A stretch of DNA of 62,660 nucleotides from Gracilaria domingensis (taxonomy: Eukaryota; Rhodophyta; Florideophyceae; Gracilariales; Gracilariaceae), in NCBI GenBank assembly GCA_022539475.1, contig VCMS01000200.1, positions 1-62,660 of the forward strand. The letters run 5' to 3'. The translations under genes were made by a program, and so were the position numbers. Below, one piece after another: positions 52,755 to 62,660 of the stretch; within the stretch, counting starts at the first letter, position 1; each line of letters opens with the position of its first letter. Below the pieces are notes generated by a model. That model was given only the letters and a program-made list of their open reading frames with translations, made no database searches and had not been told where the DNA came from.

Positions 52755-55700
52755 TCAGAGGTTGTGGCTTCTTTTATACTGCTCGAGGAGGTCAAAACAG
52801 TTCTTGAGTTCGGATTCAGGGAGCCATATATTTTCGTGATCGGGATAACCAAGCCATTTGACAAGGTATTCTGACTTGCGTTTCCGTTTTCGATGATTAG
52901 GAATTGCTTCCACATCATATTCTTCTGTTCCATCAGATAATTGGATGACTGTTGGCTTGGGCTGGGGTCTTCTAAAGGTATTGTCTTCATGGTATCTTCT
53001 GAGTAGTTGGCAATGAAACACGTCATGTATTTTTCTCTGCTTTATGACAGTCCCTATATCAAGTCGAAAGGTTACTGGGCTTACTTGTTCCGTGATTCTG
53101 AATGGACCACAGTACTTGATTCCGAGTCTGTTCCGTGGGCCTGTTTCGTCCATCTTGAGATTCTTCGTCGATAGCATGACGTAGTCACCAACTTTTAAGT
53201 CGCAAGGCGTTCGTTTCTTATTATAGTAGCTTTCTGAGTACTTGCTTATCTTGCTGATTTGGCTGCTAGCAAGCTTGACAGCATCTGAAATACTTGTCAG
53301 AAACTCAGAGGCAGCTTGATTCTGGGAAGTGATTGCCTCCATTGGTAAAACACGTGGTTCTTCTCCGTATGTGAGAAAGAATGGAGTAAATGACGTGGTA
53401 GAATTGACTGAAGAATTGTAAACAACTTCGAATTGAATGAGGTGTTCATCCCAATTATTCTGCCTGTGGTTGACAAAACATCTGATCATCTCTTCAATCT
53501 TCTTTTTCATTACTTCGGTTTGTCCATCTGTCTGTGGGTGATATGCTGATGATGGCTTTAATTTTGTGCCAACTGATCGAAATACTTCCTTCCAGAACTT
53601 AATCATAAATATTGAATCTCTATCGGATACTATGGAATCAGAAAGTCCATGATGACGATAGATATTCTCCAGATATAACTTGGCTGTTTCTACAGCAGTG
53701 ACATTCTTGGTTGTGGGAATGATGCGTATAATTTTCGAAAGGCGATCGACTACTACATATATGGCACTGTTTCCAGACTTAGTTCGTGGAAGTGGAGTAA
53801 TGAAATCCATTGTGATCTGAGACCACTTCTTCAATGGGGGTTCTAATGGCTGGAGATATCCATGCGGCTTCTTAGTAATTGGCTTCGTCTCCTGACACTT
53901 CTGGCATGTCTTCGTGTAGGTGTACACGTCCTTTCTCAGGTTCTTCCAAAAGTAAGATTTCCAAATTCTTCTTAATGTCTTCTTAAATGCCGTATGTCCT
54001 GATGAAGGGAGATCATGGTTCTCGAATAAAATCTTAGTTCTGATTTCTCCACTCGGTATACATAACTTATTCATGTATTAGAGAAGATTTCCTTTTCGTT
54101 CAAAGGGAAGTTCGGGATTCAGGTAAGCAGCTGAAAATTCGTTGTCCTTCTTATATCCATCAGTGAATGCGCGCATATCCTTCTTGGATATTTCACAAAT
54201 AAGAGATAAAGAGTTCAACGGGTTGGTTCTGGAGACTGCTTCATCTAATAGAGAGGGGTTACTAGCCAGCGGATCTTCAACATGCTTAAGATATCTTGAG
54301 AGAGCATCTGCAACTATGTTGGATTTTCCTTTGATTGGTTCGAAAGTGAAATCAAACTCAACGATCCTTTCGAGCCATCTTACTTGACGTTGGGAAAGAT
54401 TTGGCTGTGTTTGCAGATACTTCAGTGGAAAATGATCTGTACGCACTTTGAAGCGTTGTCCATGTAAGTAGACTCTCCAAACTCTTAACGTGTCTACGAC
54501 TGCAAGAAGTTCTCGCTCGTGGGCGGCGTAGCGTTGCTCGGCTGGATTCAAGGTTCTTGAATGAAATGCAACAGGTCGGGCAATACCGTTTTCTACTTGT
54601 TCCAATACTGCTCCTAGAGCATACTGAGATGCGTCAGTGGTTACGATGATAGGCAGTTTTGGGTCAAAATGACGGAGCACTGGTGTACTTGAAACTGCAT
54701 CTTTCAGATTTTTGAAGGCGTTTTCTTGATCCCCTCCCCACTTGAATGGGTTATTTCCACACAGAGCGGTTAGTGGTTTTGATATTTCGGAGCAGTTCTT
54801 AATAAATCGTCGGTAGTAATTAACAAGTCCAAGAAAAGCTTGAACATCGGTCTTATTCTTCGGTGTTTCCCAATTTGTGATGGCTTTCACTTTTTGTTTC
54901 TCTACTGATATTCCTTCGGGTGTAACCACATGCCCGAGGTATTCAACCTCCTTCTTTAGAAATTCACACTTTGAAAGCTTCCCATACAGCTTGTGTGCAC
55001 GAAGTTGGTCGAATACTTTTCTAATGTGTTCTACATGCTCCTCTACAGTTTTGCTGTAAATAGGAATGTCGTCGAGATATACCAGGACAAATTTATCCAA
55101 ATGATCCTTCAGTACATTGTTCATTAAGCTCATGAAGCTTGCGGGTGCGTTGGTGAGGCCGAAAGGTAGGACAAGAAACTCAAACTGACCATATCTAGTT
55201 CTGAAAGCGGTCAGTGGAATGGAGGTATCAGAGAGTCGAATTTGGTGGTAGCCCCACCTTAAATCGATTTTCGAAAATACTTTTGCGCCACGGAGTTGGT
55301 CAAAAATATCTTCAATCCTTGGAATAGGGTAACTATTTTTGATGGTCAACTTATTGAGGGCTCGGTAATCAATGCAAAGTCTTAGGCTCCCATCTTTCTT
55401 TGCTGCGAAAAGAACAGAGGCACCCCAAGGGCTTGAACTAGGTCGAATAAAACCTTGTTCCAAAAGTTCATGGAGTTGCTTCTTTAGCTCTTTCAACTCT
55501 TTATCTGACATTCGATATACGCCTTTCTTCTGAGGTGTTGCTTCAGGGGATAACTCGATATGAAAATCTTGTTCTCGGTGAGGGGGTAATCCTTTTGGTA
55601 ATTTCTCTGGAAATAGGTCCTTGTACTCTTCAAGTAGTTCTTTGAGTTTATGATCATTCGCTGGTTCATAGGTTTCTTCTTTTGAAGGCCGAAGCGCTAC

Positions 55701-56381
55701 AACAAATACAGGTAGCTTCCTTCGTATTGACTTCTTGATTGTGTTCACAGAAATTAACTTCTCGTTCTTCTTAATGTTTGCTTTGATGAAAATGGTTCTG
55801 GAATTGTGAACAAAAGATATTTCATTGGTTCGGTGGTTGATATAGGGGTTATATTCGTATAGCCAGTCTTTTCCTAAAATGACGTCATATCCGTATAATG
55901 CACATATTGCAAAGCGTCTCTTTTCTCGCAGTTCTTCAATCTAGATATCTACTCCATCTTCTCGGGTTTCCTGGAGCACAGTAATGGAACCGTTGGCCAT
56001 TTCGGCTTCATAACTAGTGTCAATGGTTGGGATCTTCATGCTTTTGCAGATGGCTTTGGACAAATAACTGATTTCGGAACCGTTATCGAACAGAGCCGTA
56101 CATTTTCTGCCATTGATGAATACATATGCAAGGAGTAGTCCAACAGAGGGGGTTTCAAATGGTGACACTAAGCGTGAGGTAAGAAGTTTATGTCTTCCAT
56201 TGCTCAATATTTTTTCTTGGGTACGATGTTTATCTGCAGATTCAATGGGTACGGGGTTTGCTGGCTTAGTCAATGGTTGCGTTTCGATGGAATTCAGTGG
56301 GGTGCAATGGTGGTCCGGTGGAACTGACGTGGGTTCTTCAGATGACCCTGGAGTCAGTTCCTCTGGGAGTTTTTTGGGCAC
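52755..56381 (-). pseudogene. gypsy-3 pol: protease, RT, RNase H, integrase, chromodomain
   Basis: One frame from 56381 to 52755, overlapping the gag end in another frame (so a frameshift would be needed for expression). Protease: CTALFDNGSEISYLSKAI (DNG instead of DSG). [37 protein letters not shown], catalytic [12 protein letters not shown]. RNase [40 protein letters not shown]. Integrase: HHCC zinc module (HDLPSSGHTAF...CQKCQE), D,D,E core (IVSDRDSIF, YHPQTDGQTEV). Chromodomain at the C-terminus (SEYLVKWLGYPDHENIWLPE). Two in-frame stops only: TAG at 55941-55943 and TAA at about 54078. Confidence 0.92.
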
Positions 56382-57268
56382 TGTTTATCGCGTGCCATGT
56401 GTCCAGGTTGTCGACAGCGGAAACAGAGTCCCAACTTTCGACAGTTCTCGCGCTCTTCCTTGGTTAACTTCTTCAGCTTCATATTTCCAATATTCATGGG
56501 TACCAGTCCTTGAGATGATCCAGAGCCGCCAGGTTGCCTGCCAAATCGCGCCTGTCCACCCCTTCGGAACGCAGATTCCACCCGCTCAGCGTCTTTCATG
56601 GCATCAGTCAAAGATTTGTACTCATTGGTGCAAAGCTCTTTCCAGATGTAACTTTTCAAGCCTCTGGTATATCTGTCGATTTGCTCTTCCATACTGATGT
56701 TGGGGATTTCGAGCACAATCTTGAGGAAGTCTCCATTGAACTGTTGAACATCTTTGTACTGCTTCCACTTGCTTAGTTTGTCCCGAGCAAGTTTCTCTTT
56801 GTTGACAATAGTAAATCGTTTCTGAATATGTTCAAAGAGTTCCTCAAGGGTTTGCAGCTCCAGTCTATTTCTTTGCTGGGCGAGATACCACTCATGAGCA
56901 GCTCCACTGATGTAACTAAGCGCAATCGTTAATGCTTTGTCGTCGGGGGTTCCATCAAGATAATTGCGAATATGAGTGATCCAACTGTCAATGTTTTCCT
57001 TTCCAGTGAACGTTGGGGGCTTGTTCATCTTTGGATTCGTGGCTGGGCTGTCCTTATTGGCTAGGACACTGAATGAGGTCTCGAGTGCGGATATCTTCGT
57101 TTGCTCTTCTTGCTTCAACAATTCCATCTGAGCCCGTGTTTCATCAAGCGCGCGAGCCATGCTTTGGATCATTTGGCCTGCACGCACCTGTGGGGGTGTG
57201 TTTGGGTTGCCTTGAGGAGTCGTCATGGTATGAGCTGCGCGAACGGAGAACCTTTGAAATTGGCTCAA
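56354..57268 (-). CDS. gypsy-3 gag
   Basis: 305-residue open frame. The capsid-type region (TFTGKENIDSWITHIRNYLD, ALSYISGAAHEWYLAQQRNR, FTIVNKEKLARDKLSKWKQY) is followed by a CCHC knuckle (CFRCRQPGHMARDKQC). An in-frame ATG stands 14 codons in (MTTPQGNPNTPP); the first residues before it may be leader. Ends TGA, with the pol frame overlapping. Confidence 0.88.
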   Translation of the reverse strand: MSQFQRFSVRAAHTMTTPQGNPNTPPQVRAGQMIQSMARALDETRAQMELLKQEEQTKISALETSFSVLANKDSPATNPKMNKPPTFTGKENIDSWITHIRNYLDGTPDDKALTIALSYISGAAHEWYLAQQRNRLELQTLEELFEHIQKRFTIVNKEKLARDKLSKWKQYKDVQQFNGDFLKIVLEIPNISMEEQIDRYTRGLKSYIWKELCTNEYKSLTDAMKDAERVESAFRRGGQARFGRQPGGSGSSQGLVPMNIGNMKLKKLTKEERENCRKLGLCFRCRQPGHMARDKQCPKNSQRN

Positions 57269-57673
57269 ATCAGGGGGTTGCCAAAATAAATTGTCTAATT
57301 TTTCGAAAAGTGCAAATCAAGCCTTGCGCTGCCACTTTAAAAAATTGCAATTTGCAGTTTGCAGACAAGCAGTGCCGCGCGCCTGGCCTAGTGGGTAGGC
57401 GGCGCCGGTGCAATTTCAGAGGTTCTAGGTTCGATTCCCTTCGCTGTAAGTTGCAATTGCAGCCGGAGTGGTTCAATTAAGGTTTCTTCAGTTCAATTAC
57501 AAAGCGTCAAGCGACTGGGAAGATAGTAAGCCCTGTACGGCGACTTCTCCCTTGACAATGCCAAGTAATACGAACGTAGCGGAAACTATAACACAACCAC
57601 AAACGGTAGCTTAAAGGGTAGAACACCCGATTCTTGGAAACTTTTGTCAACACAAGGTGTTTACGTTATAAAT
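57269..57673 (+). ncRNA. tRNA-like pol III boxes in the gypsy-3 leader (antisense)
   Basis: On plus, an A-box TGGCCTAGTGGG (57384-57395) and an exact B-box GGTTCGATTCC (57428-57438), with a D-arm GCCT/AGGC. Spacing is tRNA-like, but acceptor and anticodon arms do not close well. A second D-arm-like string TAGCTTAAAGGGTAG lies at 57608. Probably tRNA-derived insertions (SINE-like) in the leader; no amino acid assigned. Confidence 0.4.
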
Positions 57674-58327
57674 TTACTTAAAATAACGCTGTTGACGTCG
57701 GTTTTCCTTGTTGACAGCTGCTTGGTGCTTGCGTCCACCTCGGTGACCCTCGTAATGCTTCCAATTATTGAACGAGAGTATACCACATTCGTAACAGCCC
57801 GGTGGGGAGCGCTTGTTCTGGAGCTTGTTGCGGTGTCGGCTACCAGACAAATGTTCGCGAAGTTGCACTCGGCTATTGAAACGGAGTTCACAGTCGTCAC
57901 ACCTGGGGGTCTTCAAGCGACGTCGAAGGTTACGTACACGCCGTCGCTTGATTCGATCGGTGGCCACGCGAAGGATATGGATATTAGCCGCGTCGTCTAT
58001 GCGGAGCAGATGACGTGGAGTACCCTCGGTAGCCTCGGTAACCGATCGGTTCCTTGAAATCGGATTGCTGTCAACAGGATCGGGTTGTTGACGAGCTGGT
58101 GACGACGGTGGTGACGGTGTGTATGAAGGTGGTGTACTCGGTTCCAAGGTGGACACGGCAGCGGAAACAGGGGTTTCGGTGGTGTTGACAGGGGGTGGCG
58201 GCGGTGGCGGCGATGACGGCGGTTCGGTGGATATTTCCGTGTTCGTATAGAACGACGGCGATGACGGCGGTGCTTGGGATCGGCGTATTGAGCTCACTGG
58301 AAACACCCAAATTGGGTCAGAAATCAA
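57674..58327 (-). other. Proline-rich double U1-type zinc-finger frame in the gypsy-3 leader
   Basis: A frame of about 217 codons between 5' LTR and gag. The first half is Pro/Ser/Thr-rich. Then come a basic stretch (DRIKRRRVRNLRRRLK) and two zinc fingers of the U1/matrin spacing C-x2-C-x12-13-H-x5-H: CDDCELRFNSRVQLREHLSG with SRH, and CYECGILSFNNWKHYEGHRG with GRKH. This type binds RNA or nucleic acid. There is no ATG in the frame; the upstream stop is TGA directly before it. A GTAAGT donor at about 58439 and TTTCCAG at about 58295 could splice it to an upstream start. Codons are GC-rich, unlike gag and pol, which suggests captured host sequence. Confidence 0.6.
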
Positions 58328-58453
58328 CAGTCAGTAAAGAGCTGGACGTCTGTGGCTCATCCAAACCTAGGGAATTTTGTATAGCAAAATCCACTAGGGC
58401 TGGATGTTCACTCAGTTTCAAATGAGCGCAATACTTACTTGCGATGCTACCAA

Positions 58454-58970
58454 TGTTAGAACACTGGGTCTGAGGTTGAGAACGTGAACGATGGTGACTG
58501 CCGAGGAGAGTTCGGGCAGTCGACCAGGGTTTATATGGAGAATCGGACCTTCGAAAATAAGGTCGCTAACGCAGATTTCTAGAATATCCCTCAAACTAAT
58601 GTGTCTATGAGTACTGGCCCTTGCGTCGGAATTAGTGTAGAAACTGTGCGTAGAAATCGACAGTGGAGTCGTCTAGAAGCTTCTAGAAGTTCCTGAAACG
58701 TGTCCATTTGTAGAAGTTCCAGCAAGGCACCGAAACTATGAAGTCAGTCATGACGTCAACTGACGAGGCAGACATCACACGTGACATGTCTTGGTAACAT
58801 TATGACAACTAATGTCAAACAAAGACTCTGAGGATCATTAGGGTATCAAATCGGATCGCTAGATCACGGGGAATTCAAAGAAAGCATCAAAACATTAAAT
58901 GACTAACTAAAAGCATAGCAATATAACAAATTCAAATAAAAACATGACCAGAATTAACGAAATCCTAACA
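58454..58970 (-). repeat. gypsy-3 5' LTR
   Basis: 517 bp; followed outside by AACTC and inside (to the left) by the primer-binding site on minus. Confidence 0.93.
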
Positions 58971-58975
58971 AACTC

Positions 58976-59599
58976 GTTCAATTTGCCCAAGCTAAAGGAG
59001 ATGCAGCTCGAGCACGCGCTGGCATCAAGACGCGCACGCGCCGACTTCTTCATGTAGAAGGCCGGGACTCTTCACTGCCTCACTCGCGAGGTTCTGTTCA
59101 GGGGGGCTATGATAACCTACACCTGTTACCGGACGATGGTTCAATGCCGAGTTCGGAATTGCCGTCGACGACGGAGCAGTCTACAGTCGACGTAGACCCC
59201 GCTCTGTACGCCGGACGTCAAGTCCAGGCATTGCCCGTGCCGCACTCTGGCGGATATCGAAGCCAACGCCCTGGATGGAGGGACCCGTATCCTCCTCGAC
59301 AGGAGCGCCGGCCGCCCAACGCGAATCTTCTCCGTCACCTTATTTGTCATACCTGTTACAGGCCAGGGCACATCGCTCCGAATTGTTTAATGCCCATACG
59401 AGATATGGCGAAGATAGTGCCTCAGTATGAGTCGTTGACGCCCGCCGAGCGAGAACGTGTTCCCGAAAAATCGTACCTTCGTGCGAAGGCGGAGACTCAG
59501 CCTGGAAACCAGGAAACGGTGCCATCGAATGATGGAACTGTAGCCGCCCCTGCGGAGTCACAACCTCCGCAGATTGGCGGCGAAGCTCAGAAAAACTGA
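58976..59599 (+). pseudogene. gypsy-2 gag, 3' part
   Basis: Resumes the gag frame directly after the AACTC duplication (VQFAQAKGDAARARAGIKTR), ending in a nucleocapsid with one CCHC knuckle (CHTCYRPGHIAPNC). Stop TGA at 59597-59599. Confidence 0.8.
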
Positions 59600-59700
59600 G
59601 CACGGGAGCCTCCAGCGATGGAGAGGCGCCCCCAGCGACGGGGTTTAGAGCGCCTGAGGCTGGGAAGCCTCGCTCCCCGGTCACAATCCTTTCGAGGAAA

Positions 59701-60444
59701 GTGGCCACTACAGACGTGGACTCTGAGCACTTTGGTGTCATGCGTCGCCCGTGGATACGGTCTAGGAATAGCCGGTCTCCGGATAGAGTCCTGGTCATGG
59801 CGAAACGTAACTACAAAGTTTACGCCGACCTAGGTGTTTCCGACCAGTATATGGTTCGGCAGTTGTCTGTCCTGGATACAGGCGCTGGTCCAAACTTTTT
59901 GGTTCAATCGCTCATCCCGCCGCATCTGCGGTCTCGTATTCGCGCTGCGCCGCTTGTTGACAATGCGGATGCGAACAATCGGCCACTTTCGACAGTGGGA
60001 GTTATCGACCTGCTCGTCAGGCTCGGCCGCTACGTGGTGAAGCTCGATTTCTTGGTTTGTAAGCAGCTAGCAGCCCCCGTTATCTTGGGATGTGAATTCC
60101 GCGACCGCTTCGTCGAATCAATTCGGCCGCGGGCGAGAACCGTCGAAATGGAAGACGGCACGAGCATACCGATGGTCCGGCGTCCCCTTAGAAGGACTTT
60201 GAAGAAGCAAGTGCCATTGCCTGCTGCGCAGGAGCCCACCGCCGATGAACGGAAGTCGACGAAGCTCCGAGTAGCTCGGTCTATTTGCATCCCGCCGGAA
60301 TCGCAGGCCTGGGTCACTGTGACGTCTCCACAGTGTGGCCTACAAACGGTACAACCGCTGCCTGCCTTGCAGGAGAAGCATCAGCTTGCCCTTGCTAATG
60401 GGATCGTTTTCGTTGAACCCGACAAGCCTTACAGGTGCTGGTAG
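59701..60444 (+). pseudogene. gypsy-2 protease region
   Basis: A retroviral-type aspartic protease with the intact active site VLDTGAGPNFLVQ, then VDNADANNRPLSTVGVIDLL and APVILGCEFRDRF, the family's ILG motif. It is one base out of frame with the RT that follows (junction about 60440), so a frameshift event or mutation separates them. Confidence 0.82.
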
Positions 60445-62660
60445 CCAACTTCAGCCGTTATCACCAACGGTTCGTGCGAAGCCAAGTTATTGGTTCATTA
60501 CTTCCGCACCCTGCGGCTATAGTGCCTACTCAGGTGTCTACTGCTGAGGTTCTCGGAATCCTCGAAGCTGAGGAGGCGGAGAGCGACCGAAAATATTCGG
60601 AACAGACCGGCGTACCGGGAAGTTCAATTGCAAAGCCGACTTCATCGGATAAGGAGCGAGAATCACAAGATGTGGATAAGAAGACAGCCCTAGAGGAGCT
60701 TGAGTCTCTGGACCTTGCTCACGTCCCAGAGACTCAGCGCGATAAACTGCGGCATATGCTCAAAGAGTTCACGCCCATGTGGGATGGTTCCCTCGGGAAG
60801 ATTGGTATTATTGAACATCGGATTGATTTGCTACCGAATACATGGCCCATCTCCCAGCACCCTTACAAGGCAGGACCGACAGCTCGGGAAGAGGAGAAAG
60901 CTCAAGTTGAGAAAATGCTCCGCGCTGGAGTTATTGAGCCGGCTCAGTCGCCATGGGCATCGCCGGTAGTGCTCGCGCCCAAATCTGATGGGTCTTGGCG
61001 ATTTTGCATCGACTACCGCAAGTTGAACGCGGCTAGGGTCAAGGATGTGTATCCTATCCCACGAATGGATGAATGCATCGATTCGTTGGGCGACGCGAAA
61101 GTATTCACAACCCTAGACGCGAATTGGGGCTACTGGTAAGTTCCCGTGAGGGCTGAAGATCGTGACAAGATAGCCTTCGTCTGTCATGAAGGATTGTACC
61201 GATTCAATCGGATGCCTTTTGGGTTAACGAACGCGCCAGCCACATTTCAACGAGCCGTGGATATTTTGCTAGCACGCTTCAAGTGGGAGACTTGCCTGGT
61301 TTACCTGGATGACATCATTGTCTACTCCAGCAACCTGGATGAGCACTTGACCCACGTACGGGATGTGATGCGAGTCCTACGCGATGCAGGCATTACGCTT
61401 AAGCTCAGGAAGTTTGAGTTCTTTACCGAAACCATCAGGTATCTCGGCCACGTCATCCGTCCTGGACGGCTATCTATCGACGAAGTTCGGGTGAAATCCC
61501 TCAAAGAGGCTAGGCATCCACGGACGCAGACTGAACTCCGATCTTTTCTCGGCTTTTGCAACGTTTATCGCCGCTTCATTCCGAAGTTTGCGGATATTGC
61601 ATCAACTCTGAACGAGCTTCTTCGCAAGGGACAGCCAGTACAACTGGAAGCATTCGACGACCGCAAGGCGGCGGCTTTTTCGTCTCTGATCAACGCGGTG
61701 ACATCGCCATCGGTTTTATCCCTACCTAGGGCTGGGTTGCCGTATGCCATCGAAACGGATGCTAGCGATTACCAAGTTGGCTGCGCTCTGTTCCAGACCA
61801 CCGAAGATGGCGAACGAGTGTCAATTGGTTATTGGTCTCGAAGCCTCAACGTTCACGAGAAGAATTACTCGGTATCCGAGAAGGAGTGCTTGGCAGTTGT
61901 CTGGGCACTGCAGACACTGCGGCCCTATCTGATGGGAACTCATTTTATCGTTCATACAGATCATTCGGCCTTGCGCTGGCTACTCTCTGTTGCAGAGCCA
62001 TCTGGCTGCTTGATGCGGTGGAGACTTCGCCTGTCTGAATTCGACTTTGAAATCCGCTACAAGAAAGGACTCCTGAACACTCAGGCTGATGAACTGTCCC
62101 GCTTGGAAACAGCGGCTGAAGCCGAGCCAGTTCATGATCTGGAGATACCGTGTTTCCTCGCGGAAGACGGCTCGAGCGATGCCGATGAAGAATCGGAAGG
62201 GTGGGACATCTACGATGCTGTGGTAGCCGTGTCAGACACGCAACCCGAACCGGGCTCTTTTATACCAATTACGCCGGAAGAGCTCATCAGGGAGCAGCGC
62301 ACTGACCGTTTTTGTACGGAGATTCGTAGCCGTGTGAATGGTGGAGCTCAGTTGCCTTTCGTCGAGAACGACCAAGAATTTTTAATCCGAACTGTCGGAA
62401 ACAATCCACAGATTGTGGTTCCGCACACTCTTCACTCACGAGTACTGCATTTTTCGCATTATGCGAAGTTGTCAGCCCACCCTGGTGGTAGGAAGTTGTA
62501 CTACACCTTGAGAAAGGATTTCTACTGGCCAGCAATGGCTTTCGATGCGTATGCCACTGTTCGTGGATGTTCTGACTGTGCGAAGAACCGCGTCAAATTG
62601 CGGAAGTATTCCAAGACGTTGGTACTATTCCCTGCCAGGGCTCCACTGGAGTTCGTGGCT
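60445..62660 (+). pseudogene. gypsy-2 reverse transcriptase, RNase H and partial integrase
   Basis: 60445-61136 is the pol linker and RT start (EKMLRAGVIEPAQSPWASPV, FCIDYRKLNAARVKDVYPIP, TTLDANWGYW). TAA at 61137-61139 stands where elements have Gln (GYW-Q-VPV), a CAA to TAA change. After it the same frame is open for more than 1.5 kb to the window edge: [19 protein letters not shown] block, CLVYLDDIIVYSS, RNase H (AIETDASDYQVGCALFQ, KECLAVVWALQ, VHTDHSALRWLL) and the integrase zinc module (HFSHYAKLSAHPGGRKLYYT, CSDCAKNR). The integrase core and 3' LTR are beyond the window. Confidence 0.88.

Larger units (their letters stand above)
51656..58970 (-). mobile_element. Complete Ty3/Gypsy chromovirus gypsy-3 inside gypsy-2 gag
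   Basis: 7315 bp. LTRs of 517 bp (51656-52172 and 58454-58970), TGTTAG...CTAACA, differ at only two positions, both transitions. Exact target duplication AACTC at 51651-51655 and 58971-58975. One base inside the right (5') LTR is TGGTAGCATCGC on minus, the primer-binding site; ATGGGGGAAGTGA adjoins the left LTR as polypurine tract. On minus: zinc-finger frame, gag, pol with chromodomain, and a further frame. Pol has only two in-frame stops, so this is the youngest element here. Confidence 0.95.
49345..62660 (+). mobile_element. Ty3/Gypsy element gypsy-2, interrupted by gypsy-3, truncated by window end
   Basis: Gag (50267-51655, 58976-59599), protease (59701-60444) and pol (60435 to the end) read on plus. 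The 5' LTR probably starts TGTGGTAGGG at 49345, directly where copia-2 ends; its 3' border is not certain (CCCTACA at about 49758 is one option). 49345-50266 otherwise holds only LTR and leader sequence. The 3' LTR lies outside the window. Confidence 0.8.

Noticed and set aside
1..62660. CRISPR array, operon or prokaryotic origin
   Set aside because: No regularly spaced repeats; host genes, splice sites and LTR elements are eukaryotic.

Overview
The window is nuclear DNA from a eukaryote with intron-poor, TATA-driven genes and many LTR retrotransposons. The evidence includes GT-AG introns (a clean one sits in a TMEM230-like gene), host genes for a RAVE/rabconnectin-3 protein, RAD9 and a mitochondrial carrier, and Ty3/Gypsy, Ty1/Copia, CACTA and hAT-type elements. 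Secreted FG-GAP/ASPIC-UnbV proteins on single uninterrupted exons, small genes and heavy LTR content would fit a red alga (Chondrus- or Porphyra-like). That is inference only; a stramenopile is the main alternative.

Layout. 1-3845: low-complexity tract almost without A on the + strand, no supportable gene. 3.85-12.1 kb: broken host genes: a RAVE (Rav1/DmX-like) gene on minus, head-to-head with a RAD9-like gene on plus, then a gene joining a cyclic-nucleotide-binding domain, an EF-hand and a mitochondrial carrier. All three carry in-frame stops and frameshifts. 12.1-12.66 kb: an apparently intact TMEM230-like gene (minus, one 89-nt intron). 13.3-16.5 kb: a MITE and a decayed CACTA transposase. 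16.8-27.3 kb: gypsy-1 (minus; 259-bp LTRs, target duplication CTGTA) split by copia-1 (plus; 241-bp LTRs, target duplication AATAC), itself broken by a further insertion.

27.8-36.45 kb: three intact genes for secreted FG-GAP/ASPIC-UnbV proteins. Two are divergent, near-identical copies; the third sits behind an extremely GC-alternating promoter tract. 37.1-39.3 kb: a tRNA-like pol III promoter just upstream of an intact C2H2 zinc-finger gene, then an EGF-like cysteine-rich gene. 39.3-44.2 kb: AT-rich and almost gene-free, with two hAT MITEs having exact 8-bp target duplications, a foldback element and strong hairpins. 44.4-45.95 kb: an unrecognised secreted/membrane protein gene with one frameshift.

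46.4-62.66 kb: three LTR elements. Copia-2 (minus) stops abruptly where gypsy-2 (plus) begins, and gypsy-2's gag is split by gypsy-3, a complete young minus-strand chromovirus (51656-58970; target duplication AACTC). Gypsy-3 has two extra reading frames: a zinc-finger frame between 5' LTR and gag, and one after pol. Gypsy-2 runs off the window inside its integrase.

How it fits together: the living host genes visible here are the TMEM230-like gene, the three ASPIC genes and the zinc-finger gene. Most other sequence is transposon or decaying gene. Many in-frame stops, in host genes and transposons alike, can be explained by C:G to T:A changes at Trp, Arg or Gln codons.
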